From contig OX123182.2 of the NCBI GenBank assembly GCA_944739405.2, forward strand, positions 17,929,326-17,993,325: 64,000 bases of DNA, read 5' to 3'. Below, piece by piece: positions 23,521 through 35,137 of the stretch. Source of the DNA: Euclidia mi. Taxonomy: Eukaryota > Arthropoda > Insecta > Lepidoptera > Erebidae. How positions within the stretch are numbered: the stretch's first letter is position 1; every line of letters begins with the position of its first letter. The notes beneath the pieces are model-generated. The model had not been told where the DNA came from, ran no database searches, and worked only from the letters and a program-made list of their open reading frames with translations. A program made the translations under genes and the position numbers.

Positions 23521-25110
23521 TTGGATTCTTATCAATCCGGTTTTCACCCTGGTCACAGTACTGTCACTGCATTGGTTCGTGTAACTGATGATATTAGGCT
23601 AGGTATGGATAGTGGAAATCTTACTGTCTTGTCCTTACTTGATTTCAGCAATGCCTTAAACACGGTAGATTTTCACATCATACTTAGCATTCTACGCTCT
23701 GTTAACGTATCTCCATCGGCAATTGACTGGTTTCATAGTTACCTGTTTCGTCGCCGGCAACGTATTCGCATTGACGACTCTTATTCCACGTGGTCTAATA
23801 CAAATGCTGGTGTACCACAGGGTGGTGTGCTATCTCCTCTACTCTTCGCGATATTCATTAATTTTATCTCAAATCAGTTACTTTCTTCCTACCACCTTTA
23901 CGCAGATGATTTGCAGATCTATACACAGGCTCCCTTAAATAAGTTATCAGAAGCCTGCACTGTTATTAACACAGACTTGGCGCGGATCAGTGAGTGGACT
24001 AAGAAGCACGGACTTTTAGTTAATCCTGAAAAAAACCATCTAATTATTATCGCCAGTCCCAAACTGGTCTCGAGAATTAGTTGGTCCATTTTACCGCAAA
24101 TCTGTTTTGATGGAAAGAGTCTGGTTTTCAGTAAAACGGTAAAAAATCTGGGGATCTACCTTGATTAAACTTTGTCGTGGAGGCGTCAAATACAAGAAGC
24201 GAGTCGCAAATTGGTTGCATCAGCAGGTTCGTTGCGTAGATTACGCAACTTCCTTCCTACTACCACGAAGATTGCGCTTGCTCAATCTCTGCTTCTGCCT
24301 ATAATTGACTATGCTGACGTCAGCTATCTTGACGCCACTGAAGAGCAGCTGGATAAACTTGAGCGTCTCCAAAATGTTTGCATACGATTTATATTTGGAC
24401 TGCGCAAATATGATCACGTCTCTGATTTTCGCAACATACTCAAGTGGCTGCCAATTCGTCTTCGCAGGAATACTCACATTCTTACATTGTTATATAATGT
24501 TCTATTTAATCCCAGTACTCCCTTTTATCTCAAAGAACGATTTAAGTTCCTTCATGACACACATATAAAGTCCTTGAGGTCGTCTGAGGATCTGACTCTG
24601 GAGATGCCGAAGCATTCAACTAATTACTACGACAAATTTTCACAGTCAAAGCTGTTCGCTTATGGAATGCTTTACCACTAGAGATACGAAGAGCAAACAT
24701 TATGAATACAGTCAAAGGTATGTTAATAAACCATTATTTAAATCCTTAAGATTTTAGAGACATGAATTTATTTCACTAGTTATTATTACAGTATCTGTAT
24801 TGTTTAGTATGTATAAAGATATTTATTTCATGTGCATACATTATGTATGTATCGTATATATTATGTAGTTATATTTATTTGATTTTGTATGTATATATGT
24901 ATTGTATTTTAAAATTGAATGATTCATTTAATATAATACCACACTATCACGATAAAATTGCTTACAACATTCCTGTCCATCCAAAGGTTGCCTGGAAGAG
25001 ATCGCCTTTGGTGATAAGGCCGCCGTTTGTACATAAATCGTAGTTTTAAGTCACTTTAATAATGTACTGTATTTTTAGTGTGCAATAAAGTACATATCTA
25101 TCTATCTAAG
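23521..25110 (+). pseudogene. 5'-truncated CR1/Jockey-superfamily LINE: reverse transcriptase domain and 3' UTR
   Basis: The frame opens in the middle of the reverse transcriptase. Visible motifs are QSGFHPGHST, the LDFSNAL block (the usual Asp of this block is retained), GVPQGGVLSPLLFAIFIN and the catalytic YADD at about 23903-23914. The C-terminal region contains LSWRRQI, YADVSYLDA and RLRRNTHIL. A single in-frame TAA at 24166-24168 interrupts the frame, which otherwise continues unchanged to 24681. A frameshift near 24650 then diverts the last 30 or so codons, whose natural stop would be 24747-24749. The endonuclease is absent. The 3' UTR runs to a tatc-repeat tail at about 25095-25110. 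It cannot make a full protein. Confidence 0.9.
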
Positions 25111-25246
25111 AGGCTTCTTTAAAGTATGTTGCCTGGTACGTGACCGACAGCGTTTGACTTTAACTGGTACTTATTACAACTCGCATGCAAAAATCGCATC
25201 GCATAACGTAATACAGTCATCTGCGTACGTTGGTAACAGTACGAAT

Positions 25247-25310
25247 GGACCAGCTCGACTGGGGACACAAAACCCATTCAGAGAAGAACAACGTAAAGTG
25301 TTAAATATTT
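25247..25310 (+). repeat. Possible head fragment of repeat M
   Basis: The words gaatggaccagctcgactgggg resemble the head of the full M copy at 36927 (aatgggccggctcgactgg). The match fades after about 60 bp. Confidence 0.4.
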
Positions 25311-25489
25311 TGCGTTTTCTTCGGCAATAAGTATCGTTTCCCAAATATTTTCATTTCGAATAGGGAAAATGAGATAGAATGGGCAGAAACTTGGGAGTAT
25401 AGGGTGAGAAAAGCTTCGCGTACTTGGCCCATTTGCTCATCACAGTTGTAAAACGTGCAAGTGATGTCTGATAACCATCATTTGTCTAG

Positions 25490-25660
25490 GGCCTCGACAA
25501 TGGAGCCGAGAAAGCCACTTAACATCAGACAAGCTGATATTTACGCTTAGAAACTGGCAGTGGCTGGACACGCAGAGCTAAAAATCTAACTCAATGGCGT
25601 ACCATTGGAGTGGGCTATATGGATATAGCCCAGACGCAGCAGACTAAAGCTTGCTGGTGA
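25490..25660 (+). repeat. Eroded LINE 3' end (family with gat tail)
   Basis: The order aaactggcagtggctgg, then caatggcgtaccattggag, then tatatagcccag and a terminal gacgatgatgat matches the LINE tail at 44925-45040 (cagtggcgtgccattggag). Coding capacity is lost. Confidence 0.45.
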
Positions 25661-26866
25661 CGATGATGATTATGGCAAGAATAATAATTTAGAAACGTAG
25701 TACAACAGTGCTGAAAAGCCGAGTTAATTTAAAGCAATTATGTACTTGTTCAAATATGATGATTAGACTTATTCATTAAAAGCCTTGCTTATCTCAACAT
25801 AATAATAGTTAACTATAAAAACAAAATACTTTCAACATAAAACAATACGTTTTACCAGTGTTTACAAAACCGCTGTTAAATCGGTAAAACCATGAAAAGC
25901 GATAGTTTGCATATGTAAGCTTTGTACAAAAATTGGCGATATTTTAACGACTGTTTATCACCCGTAATATGTCAAATATCGTGACAGATTGCTCTACATG
26001 GTGTATTGGATTTATGCGACTCAATCGCTATGGAAATAATGTATTTTTATTGAAGCTGCACAGCGAATGGTAGTGGATGTGGTATTCCAAAGCTGTATGT
26101 AGTAATATTGGTCCGATGAGCAGCAGAGTGGTGATGATGGGTCAATGTGTTTCTTATGATAACTTCCAACGGCCTGTCACAATATTGGACATAATATTTT
26201 GTATGGAGTTTTTTAGTACCATAAGTGTACTTGCAATGTATTGCAAATTTACAATACGCCCGAATTATGTTTGCGTCAGCGTAGAGTGTCGTCACTGTTT
26301 CACTGATTCGGGCGAAAATTATGATCCTACGTAGCAGGAACCTGGCAATACTATAAGATTCTTCTTCTTACTGATATTACATAATAATTAATCATTCATG
26401 GCGATTCATTATTTCGTATTATTATAGTTAAAACTAGCCTTTTGAAGCAGGCAGAGAGGGTGTGTAAATCTCTCCTCTAGAGGCTGTAGTGGCTTACGCA
26501 CAGAAACCACCATAGTTGCCGTCGACGTCGCATACGGCTTACCCACATGAGTCGCAGTTCGCATACTTCGCTGTGACCGCGGATCGGCACGACGCCGGCG
26601 ATCCCTATCATCCTTGAATACTTTCGCTTTTCACAATTATTTCTGGTATTTGCCTAATAAGAAGTTGCACAACACTTTCATTCGCCACGTTTTCCAATCA
26701 TTTATGTCTAGAATGCAATATAAAAATATTTTAAGCCATCACGGTTTTGATATCGTCAATTTTTCGGTTGGAATGCAAACATCGTGAAATATGGGTTTAA
26801 GCTTTTATCTATTTTTATTCCTGTTAGTGGCAAATCCAGAACGCAAACAGATCAGAACTCTTAAAA
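25661..26866. other. Unassigned stretch
   Basis: A GC-richer segment at 26440-26610 (gaggctgtagtggcttacg ... gaccgcggatcggcacgac) stands out from the AT-rich surroundings but has no recognisable coding or RNA signature. Confidence 0.3.
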
Positions 26867-27178
26867 GCAGCGAGGGCCTAGTGGCGGAGATATCAATAGA
26901 CTGCTATGCAGAGGGTACCAGGTTGAAAGCCACGACACGCACATCTGACTTTTTGATGGTATGTGAGTACGGAATTAATAATTATATCGCTTGCCCCGTA
27001 CTTCGGAGAGCACCCCAGGCTGGGTGTGGGTCCCTACTGTCATGAAGATCTTTGACAGTTGTTATAGGGAGTCAGTACATCTTAATAAACTAACACTAGT
27101 CTTAATCATGGAATATCGCTATCTCTTTGGGTTGCGGAGGTCAGATAGGCAACCGCTCTGTCGCAAAGCTAATACTAC
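26867..27178 (+). repeat. SINE family 3 copy
   Basis: The eroded tRNA-like head (gcagcgagggcctagtgg, with gactgctatgcagagg) is followed by cgcttgccccgtacttcggagagcac, catgaagatctttgacag and ggaatatcgctatctctttggg. This aligns with 32807-33183. The 3' tail is lost at about 27178. Confidence 0.75.
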
Positions 27179-27560
27179 ACTGTGTGCGTCATTATTATTT
27201 TTGTCTTGCCCAGCATCTCGCCAAATAAGTTAAGCTTCAGATGGCACGTAATACTGTTTGTCCTCGTTATTATCTCAGGGCTTAAAACACAACGAAGGCC
27301 TTTGCGCGGTCTGAAAACTTCAACAGAGTTAGCCACACACTCATACGAAAACAAAGCTAAAGAAGAAATGATCATGAAGAGATGAATAAGTGATCTTTCA
27401 GCCAGTTAGTCAATTAGACCTCGGTCAGTCGTATTTATATCACGGTAAGTCACTACCATGACTACCGTGTGCCATAATGTGCCTTCAGCCTTCCCTGAGC
27501 AAACACCGTTTTTGTACAATTGTATTATTATATTATTTTTAATTGCATTTTGTTTACTTT
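27179..27560. other. Unassigned stretch
   Basis: No recognised feature. Confidence 0.3.
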
Positions 27561-27722
27561 GGACTGCCTCCGTGGTCCAGCGAGCAAAACAGCAGCACGG
27601 AGTCTGGTGATGTGCCCGGTAACGGCAATAGGCTATTACGTGGGACCTAAAAATTCATGGCGAAATGTGGGTGTAATTTTACACCTCTGCCGATCCCTTC
27701 GGGGATACAGGCGAGTCTCAGA
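27561..27722 (+). repeat. SINE family 1 copy with internal deletion of the head
   Basis: It begins gactgcctccgtggtccag and jumps directly to agcagcacggagtctgg, skipping the B box and the sequence after it. It then runs normally to cccttcggggatacaggcgag. It should lack internal promoter activity. Confidence 0.75.
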
Positions 27723-27984
27723 GTCAGAAGCTCGAACAATACCATCGATAGGCGGGTCTGGCTTATACGCGGGCAAATACGCGTGCCAATGAAAAGGCAA
27801 TAACAGCTAGTGCCTTGTAAATAACCCTTATCCTCCTCCATATCACAACCACTATAACTCCAAGCTCAATTACGCAATTTTCCATAACACACGGAGCGGA
27901 TACGGCTTACAGTTAACCACATAAATAATAAAAAACAACCGTTAGGGCTATAATCAGAATGAATGACACGCGCCGGGATAACGT

Positions 27985-28335
27985 CTTGAGTTACATAACG
28001 TACACTGCAAGACAAAAATGTAGTATTAGACTGAGAGCATATTTTTTGCCCTACAGTATACAACTAGGCTAAATGACGTACAATGTAAGACGGAATTAAC
28101 CACAAATGTTGATTAGATTAAAGAGGGTGTAAGTTATTTGTCCACAGTATACAACTAGGTGACGCCTAGTTTGCGTTGACATACATTGTAAGAAAAGAAT
28201 GTACGACAATACTGAACAGGGTGTAGATTTTTTGTCCTACACTTCCTACAGTAACTTGGCTACATTTCGTAAACTGTAAGGCATCAATCTATGGCTAAAC
28301 TGAACATAACAGGATGCAAATTATTTAGCATGCGG
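27985..28335. repeat. Decayed tandem repeat, about four units of 80-100 bp
   Basis: The units share gtacaatgtaagac-like starts (27995, 28078, 28184, 28270), a centre agggtgtaagttatttgtcc, and acagtatacaactagg. Units differ by many substitutions and small indels. Confidence 0.6.
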
Positions 28336-28740
28336 TCTAGCAATATTCCTTTAGTAACTATTATTTTATATCGTGTCTTAATCTGTTATAAAATAAAGAC
28401 AGAAAAATAAAACTTTAGTATGAATCAATTGCGACAGAAGTGACTATGCTTAGAATTCAGCTTATCCTTTCTCTGTTGACAATGGTACTGTCTATAAACA
28501 CTTTTATTTCTAACCCTTAGAACTATGTTTATTTGTAATGGAGGACTAAAACAGAAAAAAATGTGTTTATTTTTAATAACTGCTGCAATAAGAATTAATC
28601 ATGTGTCAGTGAGGACTTTATAAACAATCTAATTGGTAGCTTAGTCTTGTGTAAACCGATGCGATCAAAACATGACGACACTAATTTAATATGTTGTGTG
28701 TGTTATATGTGTTATAGACATTCTCTACCCAAAAGCTTAA

Positions 28741-29677
28741 CATTGAAATCAGCTCGTAGTTTAAAGAAACAGTAGGTGAAGTATGTTTAAAGACGCTCAT
28801 TGCAAGAAATACCTTTTTTTAAATTAAATATTAAAATATATATAAAATAAACTGCCCCTAATTGGTTGACTTCCAGACTGCAAAAGAGACTTGGATAACA
28901 TTATCTTTCCTTTTATTTGTTTGCAGTTCAGATTTCCATCACAAGCTATATTGGTTTTTAAGACATACGAGGCAAACGAGCTGATTAATCGCATGATTAC
29001 GCGTTTACCTCCTCCCAAGGATAACCGCAGCACCAGAGGACTCATAAGTGTGTTGCTGGCATCAATAGGTATTGGAAGAGGAGAGGGATAAGGGCGAAGA
29101 AAATGGCGATGGCGCCTCCGGCACTCTCAATCACCGGACGAAACGCAGCAGTATATATACGCATCTGTGAGAGCGTAGCAAGGTTCCACTGCCTATATCC
29201 CCTGTTTACCTAATTGTTTAGTATGCGTTTTACGGGCATTTTTTCGTCACGATAGGTAGAATTGTATGTTCTTAATATTACGTTCATAAAAAGGGATCAA
29301 CACGGCCGCCCGATGTTGCAATGATGTGTTTGATCTTAAAAGGGGAAAACTTTGTGTGTCTCCTCTCTATTCAGCATACTGGCCGGTTCAAAATGAATTT
29401 ACCTGCCACAACATTGTACATGATTTAACTAATGATATAATGCGTTGTCACTGTTTCCTAATTATAAGACTAAACATATTACATTTAGATGCATTTCAAA
29501 AATATGCAACTGGAACTTAAAATTCATATAGCCTTCAAGCGAATTTTCAATTTTTTCACAGTTTCTTTTTTTTATAGTAATAGGCGGCAAACGAGCAGAC
29601 GGATCGCCTGATGGTAAGCAATTACCGCCGCCCATGGACACAAGCAACACCACAGGAGTCACAAGTGCGTTGCCACC
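28741..29677 (+). repeat. Left arm of a 937-bp inverted duplication
   Basis: This arm is the reverse complement of 37100-38037 over its whole length with only scattered differences (for example tatatatacgcat here where the partner reads tatggatactttacat). It includes two partial Metulj-like M repeats on the minus strand (about 28948-29150 and 29578-29677). The homology stops at 29677 inside the second M repeat, where unrelated sequence begins. Frames that look conserved between the arms are conserved only because the DNA is. Confidence 0.92.
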
Positions 29678-30879
29678 ATGGCTTTTGTTTTTTAATATCA
29701 CTGGGTCGGAGACCCAGTAAATATCAAAAGCATTACAAGCGCATTTCATTCAAAATGTATGCCCGCAAAACACTTCTTTTAAACAGAACATTATATTTAA
29801 ATATTTTACATATTTATTCTCTGGATTCTTTGTGTAAAACGTCGTCGAGTATTTGATTAAGCTCGCTTTTTTCAAAAGACAGCGGGGTATACGACCTGTG
29901 TTTGATTAAATTATTTGCTCTTCAACTCATACTACGTCTTGAATTCAAAATTGAAAATATTTAGGTTATCTTAAAACTAAGATACGTGGTATTTGTAGAA
30001 TGATTCTAATTTAAAATTTATATTTTGTATTTATATTTTGTAAGATTTCAATGTCGTCATTGAAATATTTTTTGTCATAAATAATAATTTATGAGAGCGT
30101 AAAACAGATCTAGCTAAGATCTGGAAATATTATGCAAAATATTAATCACTATCTAAACGCCTTAATACACATCATCATCATTCAAACGGATGTCTCATTG
30201 GCTTTACAAGAAAGTTTTCTTGGAGGCCCCAGTCTCTAAAAACCAGTTCGCTATGCAAACTCAAATAAAATAAGTAAGTATTCAACAAATAAAATGTATT
30301 TGTATATTTTATACTACGAGTATAATGTGTATTTAATTTAATCTTACTTTTTCTAGCAGCCTTATTAATAAAAACATTTGCTTTACATCAAGGAAGAAAG
30401 CAGTAAGTACATAGTTCATTTTCATTATAATAAAATTACAGTTTCCTTGTAGTGTGCACTCTTTGTTTTCCTAGTATAATCTTTGCATTCTTTATTCGCT
30501 TTCTAGCTGTGCGCCGCTGATTATGAGCGATGGTATGTTTTTTATCTCCTCACATGTACTGGGCTCCTGGTACTTTCTGCCCGAGGCAGGGCCTTTGAGG
30601 GATTTCCCTGTCCGTTCGCCATGTTGTTTACAGACGATTATTTGTACGTGGATTTTCTTTGTACAAGACGCCATTGTAGTTTTGAAATTAATAGCGCCAT
30701 TGTCTGAGTTTTATTTTAAAATATGTCTTGCTTTATCTAATGTCTGAGACAAAACATAATAATGTAGTGTACCCTATTTTTGTATCTGCCTATAATTTTT
30801 AAACATATGGTTGGTTTTCTATTTGTACCGCGATTTTAAAAATAACCTTAGTTGACATTTATTTATTAAAGCCGCAATT
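29678..30879. other. Unassigned stretch
   Basis: No gene recognised. Mostly AT-rich; the frame at 30523-30747 has no recognisable motif. Confidence 0.3.
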
Positions 30880-31105
30880 GACTGCACGGTTGGCGTAGTG
30901 GTTAAAGCGGCCACCACGCTGCTTGACACTGCGCCAAGTGTTGTGGGTTCGATTCCCACACGAGACAACACTTTGTGTAATTCATAAATTGTTGTTTCCA
31001 GTCTGGGTGTTCCTTGTGTCCGTAAGTTGTATGTTTGTAAAGTCCCCCGCGACACAGGATTTAGACCTAATGCAGGACTTGTCTTTTTAAAAAAGAAAAA
31101 AGAAA
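30880..31105 (+). repeat. SINE family 4, full-length tRNA-derived copy
   Basis: The head is gactgcacggttggcgtagtgg with A-box-like TGGCGTAGTGG and B box GGGTTCGATTCCC. The body (aattcataaattgttgtttcc, gtctgggtgttcc, cccgcgacacagg) ends in an A-rich tail (ttaaaaaagaaaaaag). A 3' fragment in inverse orientation lies at 38868-38995. Confidence 0.85.
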
Positions 31106-32806
31106 AGCGCTTTCATAATTTGTGCTATATTCCTCCCCTATATTTTCTAAGCTGTGTAGTACAAGTTACGCAGTAACAAGGTACTATAATTATTTATTTA
31201 TTCTTCGGTAAAGTGACGTATTATATCACATGTATGGCATGGTATATATTTGAATAGTGAATAGAGTAAACCCATTGTTTTAAATTTTCAAACATTGTTC
31301 AGATAGTGCAAGGTAACAGTTACAAAATTCAGGACTAATATTTAAACCTCAAACTATCTACGTCATCATACCAACAAAAACGACTAAAATAAACCCGAGG
31401 AACAAAACCCTCTGACCCGAAAACCAACTACCGTCTACAAAAACATATGTCTTACCTTTGATACACATAACTCCTATTAGCAATCCCAACAAAACACAGG
31501 GTTAAAACTACAGCCTCTGTGTATCAGCTGAGTCGGGATCACGACAGCTTAGCGGGTTTCTTTCCGTCATTTATTATTTCTGCGATGCTATGATCCTGTG
31601 TAATATATTTATGAGATATATCTAAACGATGTAAAGGTGGGTACTGACAGCTTGTATTTATGAACAGATAGGTAAGGCTTGGATTACATGGGACAAGAAA
31701 ATAGACCATGACGAGTGGGAACGAATTCTTAGCCTTGGGTATACTTATAGACCATGTTCAATGTGACGAGTGCATATTTATGCAATTTATATGTAATGTA
31801 ATTTGCTAACAAATGGTAACAGAGTATAGCTCAGTTCACAAAAGTTCCTATAGGAATATTTTATGTAGGTAACTACTATTTGAAAACGAAAGGTGAAATA
31901 CTTGTATCATCATCACGAGGTACTGATTTACAAGTTTATAACAAATCGCTCAACCACTTACCGCATACGAAGCCATTGGTGGTTTCTAAAGTTTGTTATT
32001 TTTTTCCAACATAAATAAAATTTGAATTATAGCAAAATTAATTATAGCTTTTGAAGAATTTCTTCGTTAAAACCATGTATTTTTTTTTGTGCGTGGTAAG
32101 TCATCTGTGTCAAAATTATTTGAAGTTATTTCATGACAGGGCCAGCAAGTTTAACTGCAATGTTTTAGTTAAATTTTTATCAGTTAAAAATAATAGTAAT
32201 AAGGTGACTGAGATCATCAATATTTTTTTTTACTTCTAGGATCACCGACTAGCGTAATAGTAAGTTGTTTTTGTATAATTTTTAATTTTATTTGATTTTT
32301 GATCTATTTTTTTTCAGACGCCAAATATGGCTTGCTATGCGTTTTCGTCAAAATAACGTAGGTGCCCATCTTACCCCGCGGGCCCGTAATGCCCCGGCTT
32401 CCCTTTACAAATATAGCTTCGTATGCACTCGAGTTTCTGTTTTTTGCTATACAGAAATGGCCATGTTTTATGGCCCTTTCAAGGTAAAACTGCAAAACAT
32501 ACGCAATTATACAAAATATAAATAATAAAAATGGTCCTAAAAAGTCTTCCAATGCTAAAATGACAAGCGGAACTGGTTCACAGATTTTGAAAAAATTGTA
32601 ACAACTATGCATGCGAAGCCAGATATGGCTCATATAATTTTAACTTGAATGCATACGAGTCCAGATATGTAAATCCATAAATAATAACGTATATTATTTT
32701 ATTAGTCTAATTTATGTTCACAAAAGATTAATAAACATGTTTTCACCAAAAAATATTTTCTTTGTAACTTCCTTCATAATTCATGCAATAAGGGGTTAAG
32801 ATATCA
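31106..32806. other. Unassigned stretch with a possible old TIR element
   Basis: Between about 32319 and 32633 the ends gccaaatatggcttgc and, inverted, gccatatctggcttcgc are similar, suggesting a roughly 310-bp non-autonomous element. The match is short and imperfect. The rest is featureless to me. Confidence 0.35.
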
Positions 32807-33183
32807 GGGCAGCGATAGCCTAGTGAATATAACCAAGAGACTGCCATGCAGAGGGATCGGGTTCGAATCAACGGCGCGCACCAATGACTTTTCGGAGTTA
32901 TGTGCGTATTGAATTGTTAATTATTATCGCTTGTCCCGTGCCTCGGAGAGCACATTAAGTCGTCGGTCCCGGTTGTCATGAAGATCTTTGACAGTCGTTA
33001 CAGGGCGTCAGTACCTTCTAAACAAACTGACACTAGTCTAAACCATGGAATATCACTATCCCTTCGGGTTGCGGAAATCAGACAGGCAGTCGCTCTGTGG
33101 AAAGCTAATATTCAGCCAAATCCGGTTGGACTAGTAAGCGGACCCCAGATTGAAACTGGGATAACGCTAAAGAGGATGATGCA
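32807..33183 (+). repeat. SINE family 3, most complete copy
   Basis: The head is gggcagcgatagcctagtg with A box TAGCCTAGTGA and B box GGGTTCGAATC. The body contains cgcttgtcccgtgcctcggagagcac, catgaagatctttgacagtcg, accatggaatatcactatcc and cagtcgctctgtgg. The tail is gggataacgctaaagaggatgatg. About 377 bp. It is the reference for the other family 3 copies. Confidence 0.85.
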
Positions 33184-33678
33184 AAATTAAGATATTATTT
33201 ATTTTACTTTCCTTATTTATGAAAATTATTCATTATTTTATATAGATACAGGTGACTCAAGATAAGTCTATGAGAGCCTTGTGGGAGGCTTATGTCCGGC
33301 ACTCTTGTGGATGTCATACTGCACTAGAAACAATGTGCAATGATGCAATCACCACTAAATCACTAAGCAATAATTGTATAATAAAACTTCCAAATATTTT
33401 TTTACGATCACGATTTATTTATTGGCAAAACGTATTACAGGGCCGTCATTTCGGCGTAAAGAGGTTGTATTAGAGAATTCTGTCGTCGTAATCGAGTGAT
33501 AAATAAACATGTCAAACGTCATACTGAGTTTATTTCGGGGAGCAAGATTATGTGTTTGAAAATCGGTTTATACCGAAGTTTTCTCTTGGGAATAAATACA
33601 TTAACTATTGCGTGAAAGAGAGATGAATTAAGCTCTGATTTCATCATCATGTTTTGACATTTACTAGCCTAACATAAA
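33184..33678. other. Unassigned stretch
   Basis: No recognised feature. Confidence 0.3.
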
Positions 33679-33754
33679 CATGGACTAGGTAGTCCATGCT
33701 CAATATAAAGGAGGCCATACGTAGGTACGTATGGCCTCCTTTATATTGAGCATG
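33679..33754. repeat. Two abutting perfect palindromes sharing CATG boundaries
   Basis: The first palindrome has arms 33679-33687 and 33690-33698 around a GG centre. The second has arms 33695-33723 and 33726-33754 (29 bp each, perfect) around another GG centre. CATG marks the start of the first, the junction and the end of the second. The DNA directly to the right (33755-33825) is unusually GC-rich. Confidence 0.95.
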
Positions 33755-33959
33755 CGCGTTCCGTGAGCGTGCGCTCGGCTTGCGCCCGGTGTCTATTCGC
33801 CTGCTCGAAGAACGCGCGCGCCCAATGCAAAGTCTGCTTAAATGTTACTGAGTTTTAGAGGTACACTTCGGTATTATTTTGTCCTTTTGTCTGTTATGAA
33901 TATAATAACGGTATTTCTTTCTTTCTTCCTATTTTTTATTCTAAACTAGCACGCTATAT

Positions 33960-34080
33960 CAACAGCGTAGAATAGTAGGCCAAATGTTCCTATTGGCTTA
34001 CAAGTTATTGTGGCGTAAATCAAGAGAAGCCTATTTCCAGCAGTGTACTGCGAAAGGCTGTTATGATGATGAGGATAAGT
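33960..34080 (+). repeat. Eroded LINE 3' end (gat-tailed family)
   Basis: The order gtggcgtaaatcaagagaagcc, then tatttccagcagtgtac, then ggctgttatgatgatgagg matches the tail at 44980-45040. Confidence 0.45.
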
Positions 34081-34344
34081 CCACTAGCTGTGCCCACGTT
34101 AACGATTTATTTTTTGTAGTTATCGAAAGCCACAGCTTCGAACCCGTTGCTCTTTGTGTGATTTTCCTTACTTGATATATGGACTATCCAAAGAAAATGG
34201 TTTAACTTGGAACAGTAGTAGTTCCTGGGATTAAAGCGTCCAACCAAATAAACATACAAATAAACAAAATGAATTTACAAGTAAGAAGGTAATTATTTAT
34301 TTCAAACCTATTTTTTTTACTTAGGTAATGACACTTATACTCAG

Positions 34345-34550
34345 AGAGCGGTGATAGGCAATAGCCCAGAATAGAGACTAGCAGATTGTTACACTAAGGG
34401 TTCCGAGTTCAAACTTACGGCGCACTTCGAATATGAGACACACGTGCGAATCAAATTTTTTTCACTATCGCTTACTAAATGGCGAAAGTAATAATTCTGA
34501 GGAAACCTGCATGTCTGAGAGTTCTCCATAAAGTTGTTCTCCGCTTGGCA
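34345..34550 (+). repeat. SINE family 2 copy, 3'-truncated
   Basis: It carries a tRNA-like head (gcaatagcccagaatag with tccgagttcaaac), then ctatcgcttac and aggaaacctgcatgtctgag, agttctccataaag. The last phrases match, inverted, the copy at 41629-41921. Confidence 0.65.
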
Positions 34551-34614
34551 GTTGCAACCATGCAACCAGGGCAAAAAATAAACCAATATTTTCACCGCAA
34601 AATCAATATGAAAT

Positions 34615-34819
34615 ACTAGAGGACGCTAGCAGCTACGCCTACAATTTTTTTTAATTTACCCGTTTTGGACGATCCCGGGGGAATTTCGGGCAATCCCTTC
34701 TTAGTGCACCCCTACGATCCCCAAGGAACATACATGCCAAATTTCAGCTTCCTGTGTCCAATAGTTTTGGCTGTAGCGTGTCTGTCAGTCAGTAAGTAAC
34801 GCAAGGATTTTATATATTA
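34615..34819 (-). repeat. Dispersed repeat R, copy 2
   Basis: The reverse complement reproduces copy 1 (19797-20000) including gcgttacttactgactgac, gccaaaactattgg and ggggtgcactaagaaggg. Confidence 0.75.
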
Positions 34820-35137
34820 AGAAGATTAGAAAAAATCTCTCGAAGGGAGTAGGCAAATTAGAATTCAGAGGTATCACTCGGCTAACGGCTAAGCGACTGA
34901 GGAGACGATATTTTATGGCGGGAAAAAACGTGCCAGGATAACTCGGCTGGGTATGAGCCACGGGGCGATGACATCTCGGATCTAGCCTAATCCCGGGAAA
35001 ATCCGCCGCCACGAGCGGCCCTAGTGTTGAATTTGAACGAGCCCCGATACTGACAGCGAAAGTAAGTAAATCAACTGCTACGAATTGGCGAACATATTGC
35101 AATCGAGATACATTTTTATTCTGTTTTACCAAGCAAA

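Noticed and set aside
28824..29520. Frames conserved between 28824-29520 and 37255-37954
   Set aside because: Conservation reflects the inverted DNA duplication; the frames have no domain and overlap M repeat sequence.
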